Positions 27,001 to 42,000 of a stretch of DNA of 64,000 nt are shown piece after piece. The stretch spans positions 40,112,428-40,176,427 of the forward strand of contig CM036761.1 of assembly GCA_020796225.1 (NCBI GenBank), in the 5' to 3' direction. A program made the translations under genes and the position numbers. A model generated the notes under the pieces. It made no database searches and was not told the origin of the DNA. It saw only the letters and a program-made list of their open reading frames with translations. The stretch comes from Arion vulgaris (lineage: Eukaryota > Mollusca > Gastropoda > Stylommatophora > Arionidae). Each line of letters opens with the position of its first letter. Within the stretch, counting starts at the first letter, position 1.

Positions 27001-30000
27001 TACAACCATTTATTGATTGTCCAATGTTGTCCTCACATTCAACTTTGGCTTACTAGATGTCTAGATACCTGGTCTTTGACTTCTCACTCATGCTTGTCAT
27101 GGCAACAAGTTCTCTTCAGTCTTATATTAATAACTTGCAAAAGATGCGACAATGTTTGGGAAAAGCCTGATTCGAAACATGAACATTTTGACTACTCAGT
27201 TACACCTTTTTCTTCTCTTAACTCCTCTTGAAGCATACAACATCAAACAATTTCCTCCAACCAGATCTGTCTTGAGCAAGCCAGCTTAGTTCATTCCAGG
27301 TCTTTCCCGCCTCTTCTCTTTCTCTGTCTACAATTCATCTCCAAGTCTCTCTAGGTCATCCCCTACCTCTCTTGCCTCCAGGATTACATTTCAAAGTCAC
27401 ATGTTGGTGTCTGGTCTTCTGCAATCTTAATATATGTCCCAACCATTAAATAGTTACCATTAAATAATGAAACAAACTATCAAAATAAAAACAAAATGTG
27501 AAAGTTGTATGATTGTTATTCCATAGTGTATAATGTTTGGTTGTCTTTCTAACATAACTGATTAACGATTGTTTTGCTGATGTGACTTATTGCTGATTAT
27601 CCTGTCCACTTGATTTATGATTATTCTCTAGATGAAGAACATGCTACAGGTGAAAGAAAGGAAGTGAAATTGGAGATACAGGATATCATCAGAAAGACTT
27701 TCAGTAAGTTTCTAATTTGTCCACTTAGTCATTTGTCACTTTATTATCATATATTGCCAGTAGTTACAAAGTGAAGCAGAAATCTGTGACAGTGTCAAAC
27801 TTATGTAGAAAGGAAACATATTGACATGGGATATGTGATTGATAAACTGGATACACAATTACTAAATGTTAAATTATTTGGTGAGACATACTTGTGGATT
27901 GAGCCTAGAAGCTGCAGAACACATCCTTCTAGACTAGGGAAAATGTAATTTACAGAACACATTCTTCATGCATGTAGTAGACTAGGGAAAAAGTAATTTA
28001 CAGAACACATTCTTCATGCATGTAGTAGACTAAGGAAAAAGTAATTTACAGAACACATTCTTCATGCATGTAGTAGACTATAGGAAATGTAATTTAAGAA
28101 CACATTCTTCATGCATGAGTAGACTATAGAAAAGTAATTTACAGAACATATTCTAGCATGTAGTAGACTATAGAAAATGTAATTTACAGAACATATTCTT
28201 CATGCATGTAGTAGACTATAGAAAAGTAATTTACAGAACATATTCTTCATGCATGTAGTAGACTATAGAATGTAATTTCAGAACATATCTTCATGCATGT
28301 AGTAGACTATAGAAAAGTAATTTACAGAACATATTCTTCATGCATGTAGTAGACTATAGAAAAGTAATTTACAGAACATATTCTTCATGCATGTAGTAGA
28401 CTATAGAAAAAGTAATTTACAGAACATATTCTTCATGCATGTAGTAGACAAGGAAAAGTAATTTACAGAACATATTCTTCATGCATGTAGTAGACTATAG
28501 AAAAGTAATTTACAGAACATATTCTTCATGCATGTAGTAGACTATAGAAAAAGTAATTTACAGAACATATTCTTCATGCATGTAGTAGACTATAGAAAAT
28601 GTAATTTACAGAACATATTCTTCATGCATGTAGTAGACTAAGGAAAAAGTAATTTACAGAACACATTCTTCATGCATGTAGTAGACTAGGGAAAAAGTAA
28701 TTTACAGAACACATTCTTCATGCATGTAGTAGACAAGGGAAAAAGTAATTTACAGAACACATTCTTCATGCATGTAGTAGACAAGGAAGAATTTACAGAA
28801 CACATTCTTTCATGTGTAGACAAGGAAAAGTAATTTACAGAACACATTCTTCATGCATGTAGTAGACTAGGAAAAGTAATTTACAGAACACATTCTTCAT
28901 GCATAGTAGACAAGGAAAAAGTAATTTACAGAACACATTCTTCATGCATGTAGTAGACTAGAAAGTAATTTAGAACACATTCTTCATGAATGTAGTAGAC
29001 AGAAAAGTAATTTACAGAACACATTCTTCATGCATGTAGTAGACTAGGGAAAAAGTAATTTACAGAACACATTCTTCATGCATGTAGTAGACAAGGGAAA
29101 AAGTAATTTACAGAACACATTCTTCATGCATGTAGTAGACAGAAGTAATTAAAGAACAATTCTTATGCATGTAGTAGACAAGAAAGTAATTACAGAACAT
29201 ATTCTTCATGCATGTAGTAGACTATAGAAAATGTAATTTACAGAACATATTCTTCATGCATGTAGTAGACAAGGGAAAAAGATAATTTTGATCAATACCT
29301 TTAGAAATTAATAACTTTTTTTTTCCTCACTCAAGAACCCCATAAATGCAACCCTTCTTGTGTCAGTGACTACAACGAAGATACAGATAAGTTCAAAGGT
29401 CGCAATTCTCTCACAATACCTTTACTGTGTGGATGGGAGAGGTGAGTAGTTATTGTTGGAATCCCATGCCCACACAATTTATATGTATAAATGTCAAGTA
29501 CTAACATACCATGAGTGTCTGTTGCTTCAGCGTTAGTCAGCTTGATCACAACCCAAGCGTAGCTGGTTCAAAATTTGCGGCGGGCAGTTTGGAAGCTAAT
29601 TAGTTCCCTTGAATTATTCCGAACGATAAAAATAGACCTAACCATTCACAAAGCAAGGGCAAACTACTGAATGTATAAGTGGTGCCTAGAAAATCGACGA
29701 CTCGTTTATTGTGGTTGATGGCAAAGTCCTGTAAAGGGTATGTCACGATTTTCATTTTACTAACATACTACAAGCCTTCCTTCTGCGTTCAGGTCTGTAG
29801 TCATGTGAAATCTTTACACATCTCTCTAGAGCAAAGATCAAGGTCTTCTCCAGTTTGATATGGCTGTCCCATAGCTTTGGTCTTGGCTCTGCATCTTCTA
29901 ATCAAATTCACCCTTGTAAGGTTGGGCAGTCATGAAGTTTGTGTCTTCTTCTGATTATTGGTTACTGAACCAGTGTCATAGCTCTCCAGACAGACCCATA

Positions 30001-33000
30001 GCTGTATAGAGACCCAAGTCTCTCCAGCATATATCAAAGGGTATGAATGCTGATGGTTCCCTTGACTATCATATTCTTCTTTTCTATTCCCCATGGCTTT
30101 AATTTTCTTATATATCTTTCTCGTTGAACTTATGTCTGTGTTATATGTATGTGTAATGAAGACAACAATTAAGAATGAGTTGAGAGGGGTAGGAATGACG
30201 CTATCTCAGGAGAGTGGAGGAAATGGGAATGACATAGCCTGTTGAGAAATGAATCACATGATCTTGAGAGTTGTGATAGCATAGTGGTTAATGCACTTGC
30301 TTCCTAGGTGCATGGTCCAGGTTGAATTCCACAGTAGGAATGTCATTTTTCTCTCAGCTCAAACCAGCCATAAATGGGTACCAGAGAAACACTGAGAACT
30401 AAAGACAATCAGCGTGTGATGTTGACTACATCCCACATTGTGTACAGACGGTCAAAGAAAATATAAATCTAACACAGTATTACCAATAAATCTTATGGTA
30501 TGAAAACATGATCTGAGGAGAGTATAGGAATGGCACATCCTGTGGGAAGGGGTGAGGGGGGGGAATGAAAATCTGACAACCTGAGCAGAGAGTGGTAATG
30601 GATATCATATGTCCTTAGAAGAGTTGGGCAATTGAAATCACATCAGGAAGTACTGAAAGAACACACAAATATAGAGACAAGATGCCTTATACTTTTATCT
30701 AAACAATAAGATGATAAAAACTTTCTTGTTTGTAATAGATGTAACAAATATATAATAACAAAAGCTTGCTTTTGTGTAGTGTTCTGCATGTAGTGTTCTA
30801 TGTGTAGAATTCTATGTGTGGTGTTCTGTGACATTAGTCACTTTTGTTGTATCGCTTTGCTTGATAAAGGCCTTTTTGGTTGAAACGTTGCTGTGTATTG
30901 TCATTGTTTTTGTATTTTGTAAAACTACAGTACTTTGTTATTACTTGTTTCGCAATGCTTTTATGTAGTAGCATTAAAGCAGTTTTTCTAGTGTACCAGA
31001 AAGCTGATCTTGTTTTTTCTTCTATAGGCAAATTTGTAAAACCCGCCCATCTACAAAACGTCATGTCATTTACCGGGCACCATGTGGTCGGAGGTTGCGC
31101 ACTATTGAAGAGGTGGACCATTACCTGCTTGAAACAGATTCCATTCTTGCTATTGATCTCTTCTGCTTTGATCAGCAGCTTCATATTAATACAGAGTTTG
31201 TACCTGTTAAGGTAACTATGTGCAATTATGTTTACAGACTATGATTTGTTCTAGCATGTTTGATGAACGAATGTTTCCTATAATAATAACATAATTCTTG
31301 CCCACTCTATCAGTGTTATGAAATGAAAATCGTGGCATATCCCAAAGGACGTAGCCATCAACCACAGTAAATGAATCGTTGATTTTATAGGCACCACTTA
31401 TACGTTCAGTAGTTTGCCATTGCTTTCTGAACGGTGAGGTCTATTTTTACCTTTTATAAAATCCCACGGAAACGAATTTGCTTCCAAACTTGCCCACCGT
31501 GGGGTTTGAACCAGATGCGCTTGGGTTTGTGATCGAGCTCACTACCGCTTGAGCTACAGATGCTCACATCAGTGTTATACATCTTTCGTTACTTCCGTCT
31601 TGTCAATATCCATCAATAACCACAGTCATAGTTGTTTTTGTAATTCATTAGGAAAGGTATGAATATTGTCCTAATCAATGCCTACCTACAACACTAGTAT
31701 TAAGAGAATTAGAAGGTAAATCACCCGAGTGGTTACCAGGGCCCAACTTGGGGTGTAAAGAATAGAACCACTGTTACCTGTCACGCATCTCGTAAGAGGT
31801 GACTAAGGAGGTTGAGCGTGGGGCTAGCTACCCCACACCGTAAAAATCACTAGATGGCTATAGAATGGAGAGCGAACCGAGTAAACGCTGGCTGAAACTG
31901 CATACATCACCGAAATATAAGTACCAGAGCTCCAAATGGTGCTGAAGATGTGACGTAAAATACACTAGTGCTAATGCTGCATGGATCAGATTTCCACATG
32001 AATAGAATTTATGGGGAAAGCTGGTATATCGGTTTGGACGGTGATCGCGAGAGAGAGAGAAGGTAAATGCATACACATCTAGAAGAAGTCATTGGAGATC
32101 ATCCTCATCAGAGCATTAGAAGATAAATGCAGACAGATCTAGAAGTCATTGGAGATCATCCTCATCAGAGCATTAGAAGATAAATGCAGACAGATCTAGA
32201 AGATGTCATTGGAGATCATCCTCATCAGAGCATTAGAAGATAAATGCAGACAGATCTAGAAGATGTCTTTGGAGATCATCCTCATCAGAGCATTAGAAGA
32301 TAAATGCAGACAGATCTAGATGCTGTCATTGGAGATCATCCTCATCAGAGCATTAGAAGATAAATGCAGACAGATCTAGATGCTGTCATTGGAGATCATC
32401 CTCATCAGAGCATTAGAAGATAAATGCAGACAGATCTAGAAGATGTCATTGGAGATCATCCTCATCAGAGCATTAGAAGATAAATGCAGACAGATCTAGA
32501 TGCTGTCATTGGAGATCATCCTCATCAGAGCATTAGAAGGTAAATGCAGACAGATCTAGAAGATGTCATTGGAGATCATCCTCATCAGAGCATTAAAACG
32601 TAAATGCAGACAGATCTAGATGCTGTCATTGGAGATCATCCTCATCAGAGCATTAGAAGGTAAATGCAGACAGATCTAGAAGATGTCATTGGAGATCATC
32701 CTCATCATTGCCAGTATATATATATATATATGGCCTTTTTGCCTCTTTATAGACGGTCAATTGACAAGTGTTTTATTGTGTCAACTTCTGAGTTTTCGCT
32801 TTTCTCTCTTGTCATTCAGCTCATAACAAAAGACTGCGCCTTTTCGCAATTAGGCTTTCCACACAACTCTTGTCATCGGCTAGTTTTTCCCATGTGCTGG
32901 GACCTATAGAAAAATTGCCAGTGCTAGTCAAAAATTGAATGTACTGGGTACAAAAAAGCGCAGATTTGTGCTCCTTTGGCAGCAATAAAAATGAGACTTG

Positions 33001-36000
33001 AACTTATCATACAGTCAAGGACTATGCTCAGTTATCTTGCATAGAATGGGTGTACCATTGTGAATCAACACTGGATTCATGGATAAAACTCATCTCTCTG
33101 TTTTTACTTCTGAGCATAAGCAACCAATCGCAAATGAATAAAAAATACTTGCTAGTGACTAAAAACTTATTGTACTAGCATTGCTATCAGTTATGTGATA
33201 TACTGCTGCTGCATTGAAAGACAGAGCATGCATGGGCTTGCCCATTGTCAATGTCTTTCGAAGAACTGAACTACAGTAAAATTGATCATAAATAGGATTG
33301 ACATCATGGCACTGGGTTTTCCTCTACAACTCCGTCCCTCTCTGCAGAAATGACACTGCACCTGCCAAGAGTGTTGCGTAAAGCATGCACACCATAGCTC
33401 CAGCAACAGTCCTAGCGATCTCTTGAAAAAATTGCACATGTGATCATAAATAGATTAACAAAACACAGTGTATATCCATTTTGTTGCTGTTGCAAAATTG
33501 TAATTCTCCTAGTTATTTCTTTTCTCCATTTTACCAGACATTCTGCGACATCAAGGATCTGTCATATGGCAAAGAAAACTACCCAATCTCCTGTGTTAAT
33601 GGAGTTGACAGACACTATCCAGATTATGTTGAGTATTCTGACCATCGTATCCCATCCAAGGGAGTCAATCTCAACCTTGATCCAGATTTCCTGGTTTGTT
33701 GTGACTGTACAGATAACTGCAGGGTAAGCTAGCTGCCTTCATTGGTTGAAAATATATAGCCTCTTTGGTTATTGGTTACTAAACTGGCGTCATTGCACTC
33801 TGGGCAGACCCATAGGTGCTCAGTCTCCCCAACAGATATCGAAGAGTATGCATACTGATGGTTCCTGTGGCTCGCTGATTAAACACACCTCTCACTCTGC
33901 CTCTCAGGCATCCAGTTCGACTTGAACAACGGGTAACTCCAAACTGCTTAAATCGCTTGATCGATTCAACATCGATTTTAGTGTCCTCATCCAACAGACA
34001 GTCGCGAAGAGACCGAAGAATATCCATCTTCAACTCCCCAACAATCGATGCTGTTGATGCAAGCCTGTCCGCTCTCTCATTACTGTAAACACCCGCATGC
34101 CCAGGACAGTATATCTACGTAAGCCGCTGGAGTTTAGAAACTTCTATAGACGACATCCACTCATGCCGAAACCTGTCCTTCTGGATCTTGTGAAGCATCA
34201 ACTGAGAGTCAGATACAACAACTGCCCCAGTAAATGAAGTCCCAGAAATCCAATGGAGGGCAGCCGAACGGCCTCAACCTCCATCCTCATACTAGAAGTA
34301 GTTATCCTGTATGCCCCACTTCGCTCTGCAACAACCCTACCATGCGCATTAGCCAAGAAACCCCAGCCGGATTTCTCACCACGTTAAACCGACCCATCGG
34401 TATATACAACAACATCATCATCCCTTGCATTATCTTCTATCAGCTGCTGAACTGCGAGATCAGCCTTCATGTTGCCCCAATCTCTACATTCTCTTCCAAG
34501 AGTAATGATAACGTTGAGATAGTTGGTCATGCTACCATCTGTTGGGATCCATTCTTCCCCTTTTGGTAGGGTCGCAACCGTAGTCACCTAACCAATTGTT
34601 CTCTCAGCCTGGGCCATCCACAACATGCCACGCTTGATTCTCGTGCCCTTAACATCATTAGTGTTCTTGTGTAGTGGATGTCTCTTATCCAAAGTTACCC
34701 GCATATATGCCTTGGTTTGGGAGTGCATGACGGAGCGTAGTGACAGAAGGCCAAGCATATATCTCATCTTCACAATGGGGGTATCTCTAGTGCAGCCCAG
34801 GACTATACGCATACCTTCATTCTGAACCTGTTCGAGTCGTTCACATCGTGATCTTGATGATATTGTAAGAATTTAGAATCGTAATCTACCACTGACATTA
34901 CCAGTCGATCGAACAAAATGGCAAGTAGTCTCTGCTCAAGGTGTGCGTCCACCATAACTTTGAAAGTCGCAAGACCACGCTTGCACCGTTGTATCGTCTA
35001 TTCAATATGGTGTTTGAAAGATAGACTACGATCAAAGGTTATTCCAAGATAGCGCAGCCTGTCTGCGCTCGATGGTATGTTCATCAAAGATTACACAGGG
35101 TAGGTCAGCCTTGACGATGTGATTATTCAACAAGCACCACAACATACAATGTTTACATTCAGAAAACATTGCGTACCATCTCGGGTTGGTGTAGAGAGTC
35201 TCGCTCTCAGGTCAATCCTGAAAAAGCGTGTATGTTGTGGTGCTCGTTGATAGCCATGTCTCAACAGGGTAGCTCAACATGGACTTCAAACAAGGCTACA
35301 AGTGTTTAAGACAGAGAAAAGTAAGTTATTGTGATTATAAAAGACTATACTCTTCTTGTTATAGTCCACATGATATTCGTTCATTAATTCAATAGCATGT
35401 TACATTCAGAAAACATTGTGTACCATCTCGGTTGATGTAGAGAGTCTCGCTCTCAGGTCAATCCTGAAAAAGCGTGTATAGCCTCTTTAAGATTAAGAAA
35501 GTGTTATTCAAGTTATAAGCTTAGAAAGTTTTCACTGATGGCACAGTCAGTGAGAAAGTGGTGACAAATGTGGATTTAGTTTAAGAAATATGATGTGTTT
35601 AATAAACAAGTAGTTTTGTGTTTATTTTGAAGATTGATTGGTAGATAGGGCAATTATCATTACACTTTGTAGAATAACCATGTGTGCCCCAATCTCATTC
35701 TTGCACAGGAAGGTCTCTGTAGTGGTTCACAAACTCTATAACACCTGCAATTCTTTTGTGTGATTTGAATGTGATTGTATGTGCATTGTGCTATGCTATG
35801 TCTACAACAAAGTTGTGATATGTGTCTTTCAACCCAGCACATTTGATTAAAAAAATTATATTTCTTTTTTTTTTTCTCTTCTTTTTGTTGGTTTGAATTT
35901 GCTCTCTTGATTGTTTCACAGTGGTAGGTTTGGTAGAAATTCATTTGAACTTTTTATAACTTTTAGCTTGGACTGCGATTTCACACTTTTAAGTTGTCAA

Positions 36001-39000
36001 AGTTTTGTTTACATGCTTAACTGATTCCGTACCGTGGAACACCCAAGTGTAACTATTTCTTATCTGCCTGGACCATGCGTCGCTCAAAAGACGATTACTA
36101 TTTTGTTGAGTTTTTATTATTTTTTGTACCGATTGAAGATTTATATTAATCGGAAACTACTTAGAAGTGATGTGTAAATAATAACGAATACATATCAGCG
36201 TGGCTTATGCTAGAATTCGAATTGAGACGGAGTTTATCAATCATTTTAGGATACCCTGTGACCGTAAAAAACTAGTGATTTTTATAAATGTTCATGATGC
36301 TACTTTGTGAACAGTTAATAAACCGTACACTCCTTCACTATTTTTGTAACGTTTGTGTATTCATAAATGGCTTACATATATAAAGAGAGCAGTTAGACTG
36401 ATTTATTCCACATAATGTTCATCATGGCCCTTGAAAAGTTCGACTTTCGTTCTCACAATTTCAATTAGTTTTTTTAATACATGCTAATATTTTTCAAGCA
36501 TAGTCAACACAACATTATATTTTTGGACAGAATAAATATTTTATGAAAGTACATTCATTTATCTTTAATTTGATATCTAATAAGTTAAACTTTAAATCAT
36601 ATTTAGAAACAATATTTTAGTTTAGCTAAAGTGTGCAATATTTTGGAAACTAAAAAAATAATTCCGTCCAGAGGCGAAAAAAAACCGGTAGTGAATCAGT
36701 TAACTTGAACATATGACCTACATCTTCTATTTTCAATAGTACTGAGCACTTGTCTCTCCTATCATGGTATCAGGGAACAACTTGAAAATAGTTGGATTGC
36801 TTCATATGGGGACTGTGAAATAAGTACATTATAACATCAGACAAACACCATGCCACAGAGACCATTGTTTACTATACAAATAGAGATGTGTATAGTCAAA
36901 GACTAGTTTTTGATTTAATAGACAACTAGTGGTGTGTTTAATAGACAATTAGTGGTGTGTTTAGTAAACAAATAGTGGTGTGTAAAAGAGCACTAGCATG
37001 TAGAGTAAATCAGTTACAAATCATTTAGTAAAAGTTGTGATTTTGTTGCTCAGGACAAAAGCAAGTGTGCATGTCAGCAGATGACTATACAAAATACATC
37101 CTGGATAGGAGAGATAGATCCTGATGCTGGCTACCATTACCGACATCTTCCTGAACCATTGTTCACCGGGTAGGTATAATGATAGAATGTTAATGACATA
37201 AGTAGAAGAGAATTTGAAGCCTTGATGGAAATGATAACAATTGAGATTATGTTTTAATTGAATGATTGGATAGGTCACTTGAAGTGATAATAAAATAAGA
37301 AGAGGTCCTACTCAAATAACAATTTCCACTTTTCAAATCTGGCATTGCAGGAGTTAGTTTTCTGTGATAAAAAAGTTATGTCGGCAAATAAAATAATTTG
37401 AAAAGGGAATTTAGTTTTGAAAAAAAGGATCTGTTTGTGCTTCTATACTTTGATAAGAATATGAATAACTTTTACAAATGATCTCTTCCTTGTAAACATT
37501 GACAGGTATGAGTTTTAATGGTGCTAAGTTATGAAACAGTAGTTTAACACATTTTTTGGTAAGACTTTAGTTACCTACATTTGGGTCTCTGTGGCTGAGT
37601 GGTTAAGCCCTTTGCCTTGCGAGTCGAAGGTCGTGGGTTCAAATCCGGACCGCGGGCTTCTGTTCACGAGTGCAGTTTTTTCCAGAGACCCTAGGATTGT
37701 TGCTGGAGCTACGGAGTTTGTGCTTTGTGCAATACTCTCGGCAGGTGGCGTGCCATTTCTGCGGAGAGGGACCGAGCCATACTGGGTAAAACCCGGTGCA
37801 ATGAAGTCAATCCTTCGGCTTTAAAACCCTTTACCTACATTTTAGATTGTGTGAATATCAGTACTATACATTACAGTCAATGAAATCACATAAATGATGC
37901 TCCACAAAATATGCCATTTATCTTCGAACAAATATGTTGAATATGTATTCTCTGAGTGATGAAAGCGACTGATTTATGTTGGTAATTTGTCAGCATTGTT
38001 TATATTTATCTTGTTTTTTAGTTTTTCTTAATTTTTGTTGTTTGTAAAATCTTCTAGTATTGTTGAATGTAATGTGAGATGTAAGTGTGACAAGCGATGC
38101 CTCAACAGAGTAGCTCAACATGGACTTCAAACAAGGCTACAAGTGTTTAAGACAGAGAAAAAGTAAGTTATTGTTGTTATAATAAATAACTCTTCTTGTT
38201 ATAGTCCACATGATATTCATTCATTAATTCAATAGCATGTCTGAACAGTTAAGTAAAATACTTTTTGTAAAGTAAAATAAAATATGGAACTGCAAGTTAT
38301 TTAGTTTTAAAACTAAATTGTGCATTTTCAATTCCAATGTTGTATCATTTTTAACATATGCCAGCGAGAGTTGGAAATTGACTAAAGATATAGAAAGTAA
38401 GTTGAGTGCATTTGAAAAAAGATGTCTGCGAAAAATAATAAACATAAAACAAGACGAATTAAGAAGTGATGAAATCAGAGAAATGTCTGGTCAACCATTA
38501 GTAACAACTGTTATAAGAAGAAGAAGAAGATGGAGATATGTTGGACATATCTTGAGAATAAATGACCAAGAATAATTACGCAGGCATTGAAGCGGGAGGC
38601 AAAGGGTTCAAGAAGTCTCCAACTGGGAGAGAGTTGAACTGAAACCACTTATCTAGTAGGACAGTGCACAAACCTATAAGCTATCCTAGCTCTCTTATAT
38701 ATCTTGATTTTACTTGTATTCTTCCAATGCTCTATATTGGCCACTTGTTAAACCACTATTTGTGATTTGTATGTTATCTGAGCCTAAGAGCAATTGTACA
38801 TTGTGTCAGGTATGCACCTACAAGTAGGCCAGCACATTTGATTTCTGCAACGTTTTTTATTTACTAGGATAGCTTCCCTAGGCCTCTACCTCAGTTGCCT
38901 CTTACAACATGCCTTGTAGATTGCAGTGTTACTAATCTTTGCTCCCCTTCCAAGTCCCGCAACACACAGTGTTACTTGTGTTAACTGTCTTATCTGTTTA

Positions 39001-42000
39001 CATCAGTTATTACTGCGGCAGCCGTAAAGTCAGAGAAAAGGAAAAAAGTAACTTTTAACCTTATATTGCAAAATCTGTCTTCTCTAAGCAAGTATTACTT
39101 TGTACAGTCTTTCATACTTTCTCATATTTCAGAGGCTGGGGTCTCAGGTGTTTAGATGACATATCTAAAGGCAGCTTCATTTGTATATATGCTGGTCAGC
39201 TTCTGACTGACAGAGGGGCCAATGAGGTACTGTCTTAACAATACATCTAACAAAAACAATTAATAACATTAGACATTATCTGTTTTTGTATCTGCACATT
39301 TACTCCAATCTTGAATTAAATTTAGTTACAGGCAAAGCATATATATATGTTTGTATGTCAATGGCACTACAATCAACCAAGTGCAAGAATTCAAACACTT
39401 AGAAAGCATATTCACCTAACATGAAAGACTAGACAGAGAAATACTGGGCTAGAGTGAAAAAAGCAAATGTGGTAGCCTAACAGCTAGCCACATTGTTAAG
39501 GCACCCAAACATCTTACTGACAGCTAAACAACAGATGATCAGCATTTTCATGCTTGGGTTCATATATAGGTTACCACTCAGTATTACTGAAGTGTACCTC
39601 ACATTCAGCTATAGGTTACCACTCAGTATTACTGAAGTATTCCTCACATTTAGCTATAGGTTACCACTCAGTATTACTGAAGTGTACCTCACATTCAGCT
39701 ATAGGTTACCACTCAGTATTACTGAAGTATTCCTCACATTTAGCTATAGGTTACCACTCAGTATTACTGAAGTGTCCCTCACATTTAGCTATAGGTTCCC
39801 ACTCAGTATTACTGAAGTTTCCCTCACATTCAGCTATAGGTTACCACTCAGTATTACTTAAGTGTTCCTCACATTCGGCTATAGGTTCCCACTCAGTATT
39901 ACTGAAGTGTCCCTCACATTCAGCTATAGGTTACTACTCAGTATTACTGAAGTGTCCCTCACATTCAATAAGCATGTATATACTATGTTCTGACCTTATT
40001 TTAAATGATTGATATTTTTGAAACTGTTAATAAAACATGTTTGTGCAAATTAAAATTGTTGATGTTTTAATTGTTTAGGATGGCAAGCAATATGGTGATG
40101 AATATTTGGCAGAACTTGATTTTATTGAGGTGGTAGAGAGACAAAAGGAAGGGTATGAGAGTGATGTGGATGACATGGATTTCTCTGATGATGAAAATGA
40201 TGCCAACTACAAAGCGTCCAAGTATTCCGAGGATGACAGGTGAATATAGACCCTGTTATCTTGAATCATTGTATTAGTTATAATTTATTTTCCTAATTCA
40301 CCTGCTATGAACTCATGTGTATACGAGCACTTGATTGATTGAATGGTCTAATAAACTGTAAAATTCCTTAGATTCTCTCTCTGATTAAGACTTTGGTTAT
40401 TATTTTGGTAATTTTTTCTTTTTTTTATGTGGAGAGAGTTGCTATTAACACAATTAATATCAGTGTGTCTAGATTCTTGTTCTGTTATCTTGTTAACAAC
40501 TGAGTTTATATTGTTCAAAGTGAACTATTTGTTTACTTTCCACATTAGTGACTACACACAGAACAGCAGCCCTCCTGAAGTAAGCAGAAGGTAAGAGAAT
40601 CTGTTTGTATGTGTGTGCATCAGTGTGTATGCATAGAGATAGCATCAGTTTATATGCATAGAAATATCATCAGTGTGTGCATAGAAACAGCATCAGTGTG
40701 TATGCATAGAAATAGCATCAGTTTATATGCATAGAAATATCATCAGTGTGTGCATAGAAATATCATCAGTGTGTGCATAGAAATATCATGTGTATATGCA
40801 TAGAAATATCAGTAGTGTGTATGCATAGAAATAGCATCAGTGTGTGCATAAAAATAATTAGCTTAGCTTAATCCCATTTCAGGAATCACAGGCTGCGTGC
40901 CCTGGCTGTCACCACATAGTGTGCAGTCTTTTGTTTTTATTGAATAAACAAATTTAAAGAACTTGATCATACCAGAGTTTGAAAATGTGTCCTCATGACT
41001 GAGAGGCCGATGTCCTAACAACCCAGCCACCAACTCTTCATAAACCAATGCAAATTATTGTTTGATGTGTTATATACAAATGAACAGGAAATGTTGGACA
41101 GAAGGTGTAGAATTAATTTTAACATTTAATTTGTTGTCCTTGCAGAAAGCTGAGACGCAGGAGAACAGGCCAAGCCAGTCCAGATAAAACTCAAGACAAT
41201 GAGCAAGAAACAAACAAGTATAACTCAAGTGTTAATGTGTCCAATTTTACCTGCTTTTGTTGCATGTTAATGTGTCCAATTTTACCTGCTTTTGTTGCGT
41301 GTTAATGTGTCCAATTTTACCTGTTTTTGTTGTGTGTTAATGTGTCCAATTTTACCTGTTTTTGTTGCGTGTTAATGTGTCCAATTTTACCTGTTGTTGT
41401 TGCATGTTAATGTGTCCAATTTTACCTGTTTTTGTTGCGTGTTAATGTGTCCAATTTTACCTGTTTTTGTTGCGTGTTAATGTGTCAAATTTTACCTGTT
41501 TTTGTTGCGTGTTAATGTGTCCAATTTTACCTGTTTTTGTTGCGTGTTAATGTGTCCAATTTTACCTGTTTTTGTTGCGTGTTAATGTGTCCAATTTTTA
41601 CCTGTTTTTTGCGTGTTAATGTGTCCAATTTTACCTGTTTTTGTTGAGAGATATTGCTCTTATTTTGGGCTGAGTGTTTAGCTTGTGTGTGCTGTCATTC
41701 AGACTAAACTTGTTTAGGGGTCTCTATCGCGTAGAGGCTGGGTGTTCGCGTCTCGGACCAAAGGTATCAGGTTCGCTCCCTCGTGGAGCCATCTGGATAT
41801 TTTTACAGAGATCTCTGATCTCAATGTAGGTGAGATTGAGTTCCTAGTCCTATCGGAGACGGACTATAAAACATAAGTCCTGTGTTCAATTTGAGCACGT
41901 AAAATAACCCTTGGCAGTTCAAAATCGAAAAGGGCAGGCTGAAAAGCCGCCGTCTGGACAAAATTCATTAGAAAAGGGCAGGCTGGAAAGCCGCTGTCTG

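Noticed and set aside
30880..31215. 111-codon ORF across the second MBD exon
   Set aside because: It is a different frame from the one that gives HVIYRAPCG; a shadow of the real exon.
35253..35330. Exon-like copy as an extra coding exon of SETDB1
   Set aside because: It lacks the cysteine-bearing first part, has lost one base so the phase after its donor is wrong, and the flanking certain exons already join in phase.
37583..37670. tRNA-Ser/Leu-like gene with A and B boxes
   Set aside because: The tRNA fold is incomplete and the same sequence with the same body occurs at several places, so it is a SINE head. The same applies to 51143, 31500-31570 (reverse), 53340-53397 (reverse) and 30268.
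39493..40012. Two overlapping ORFs of 122 and 152 codons with internal repeats
   Set aside because: Again a 45-bp minisatellite open in two frames. It lies in a SETDB1 intron between exons whose phases already match.
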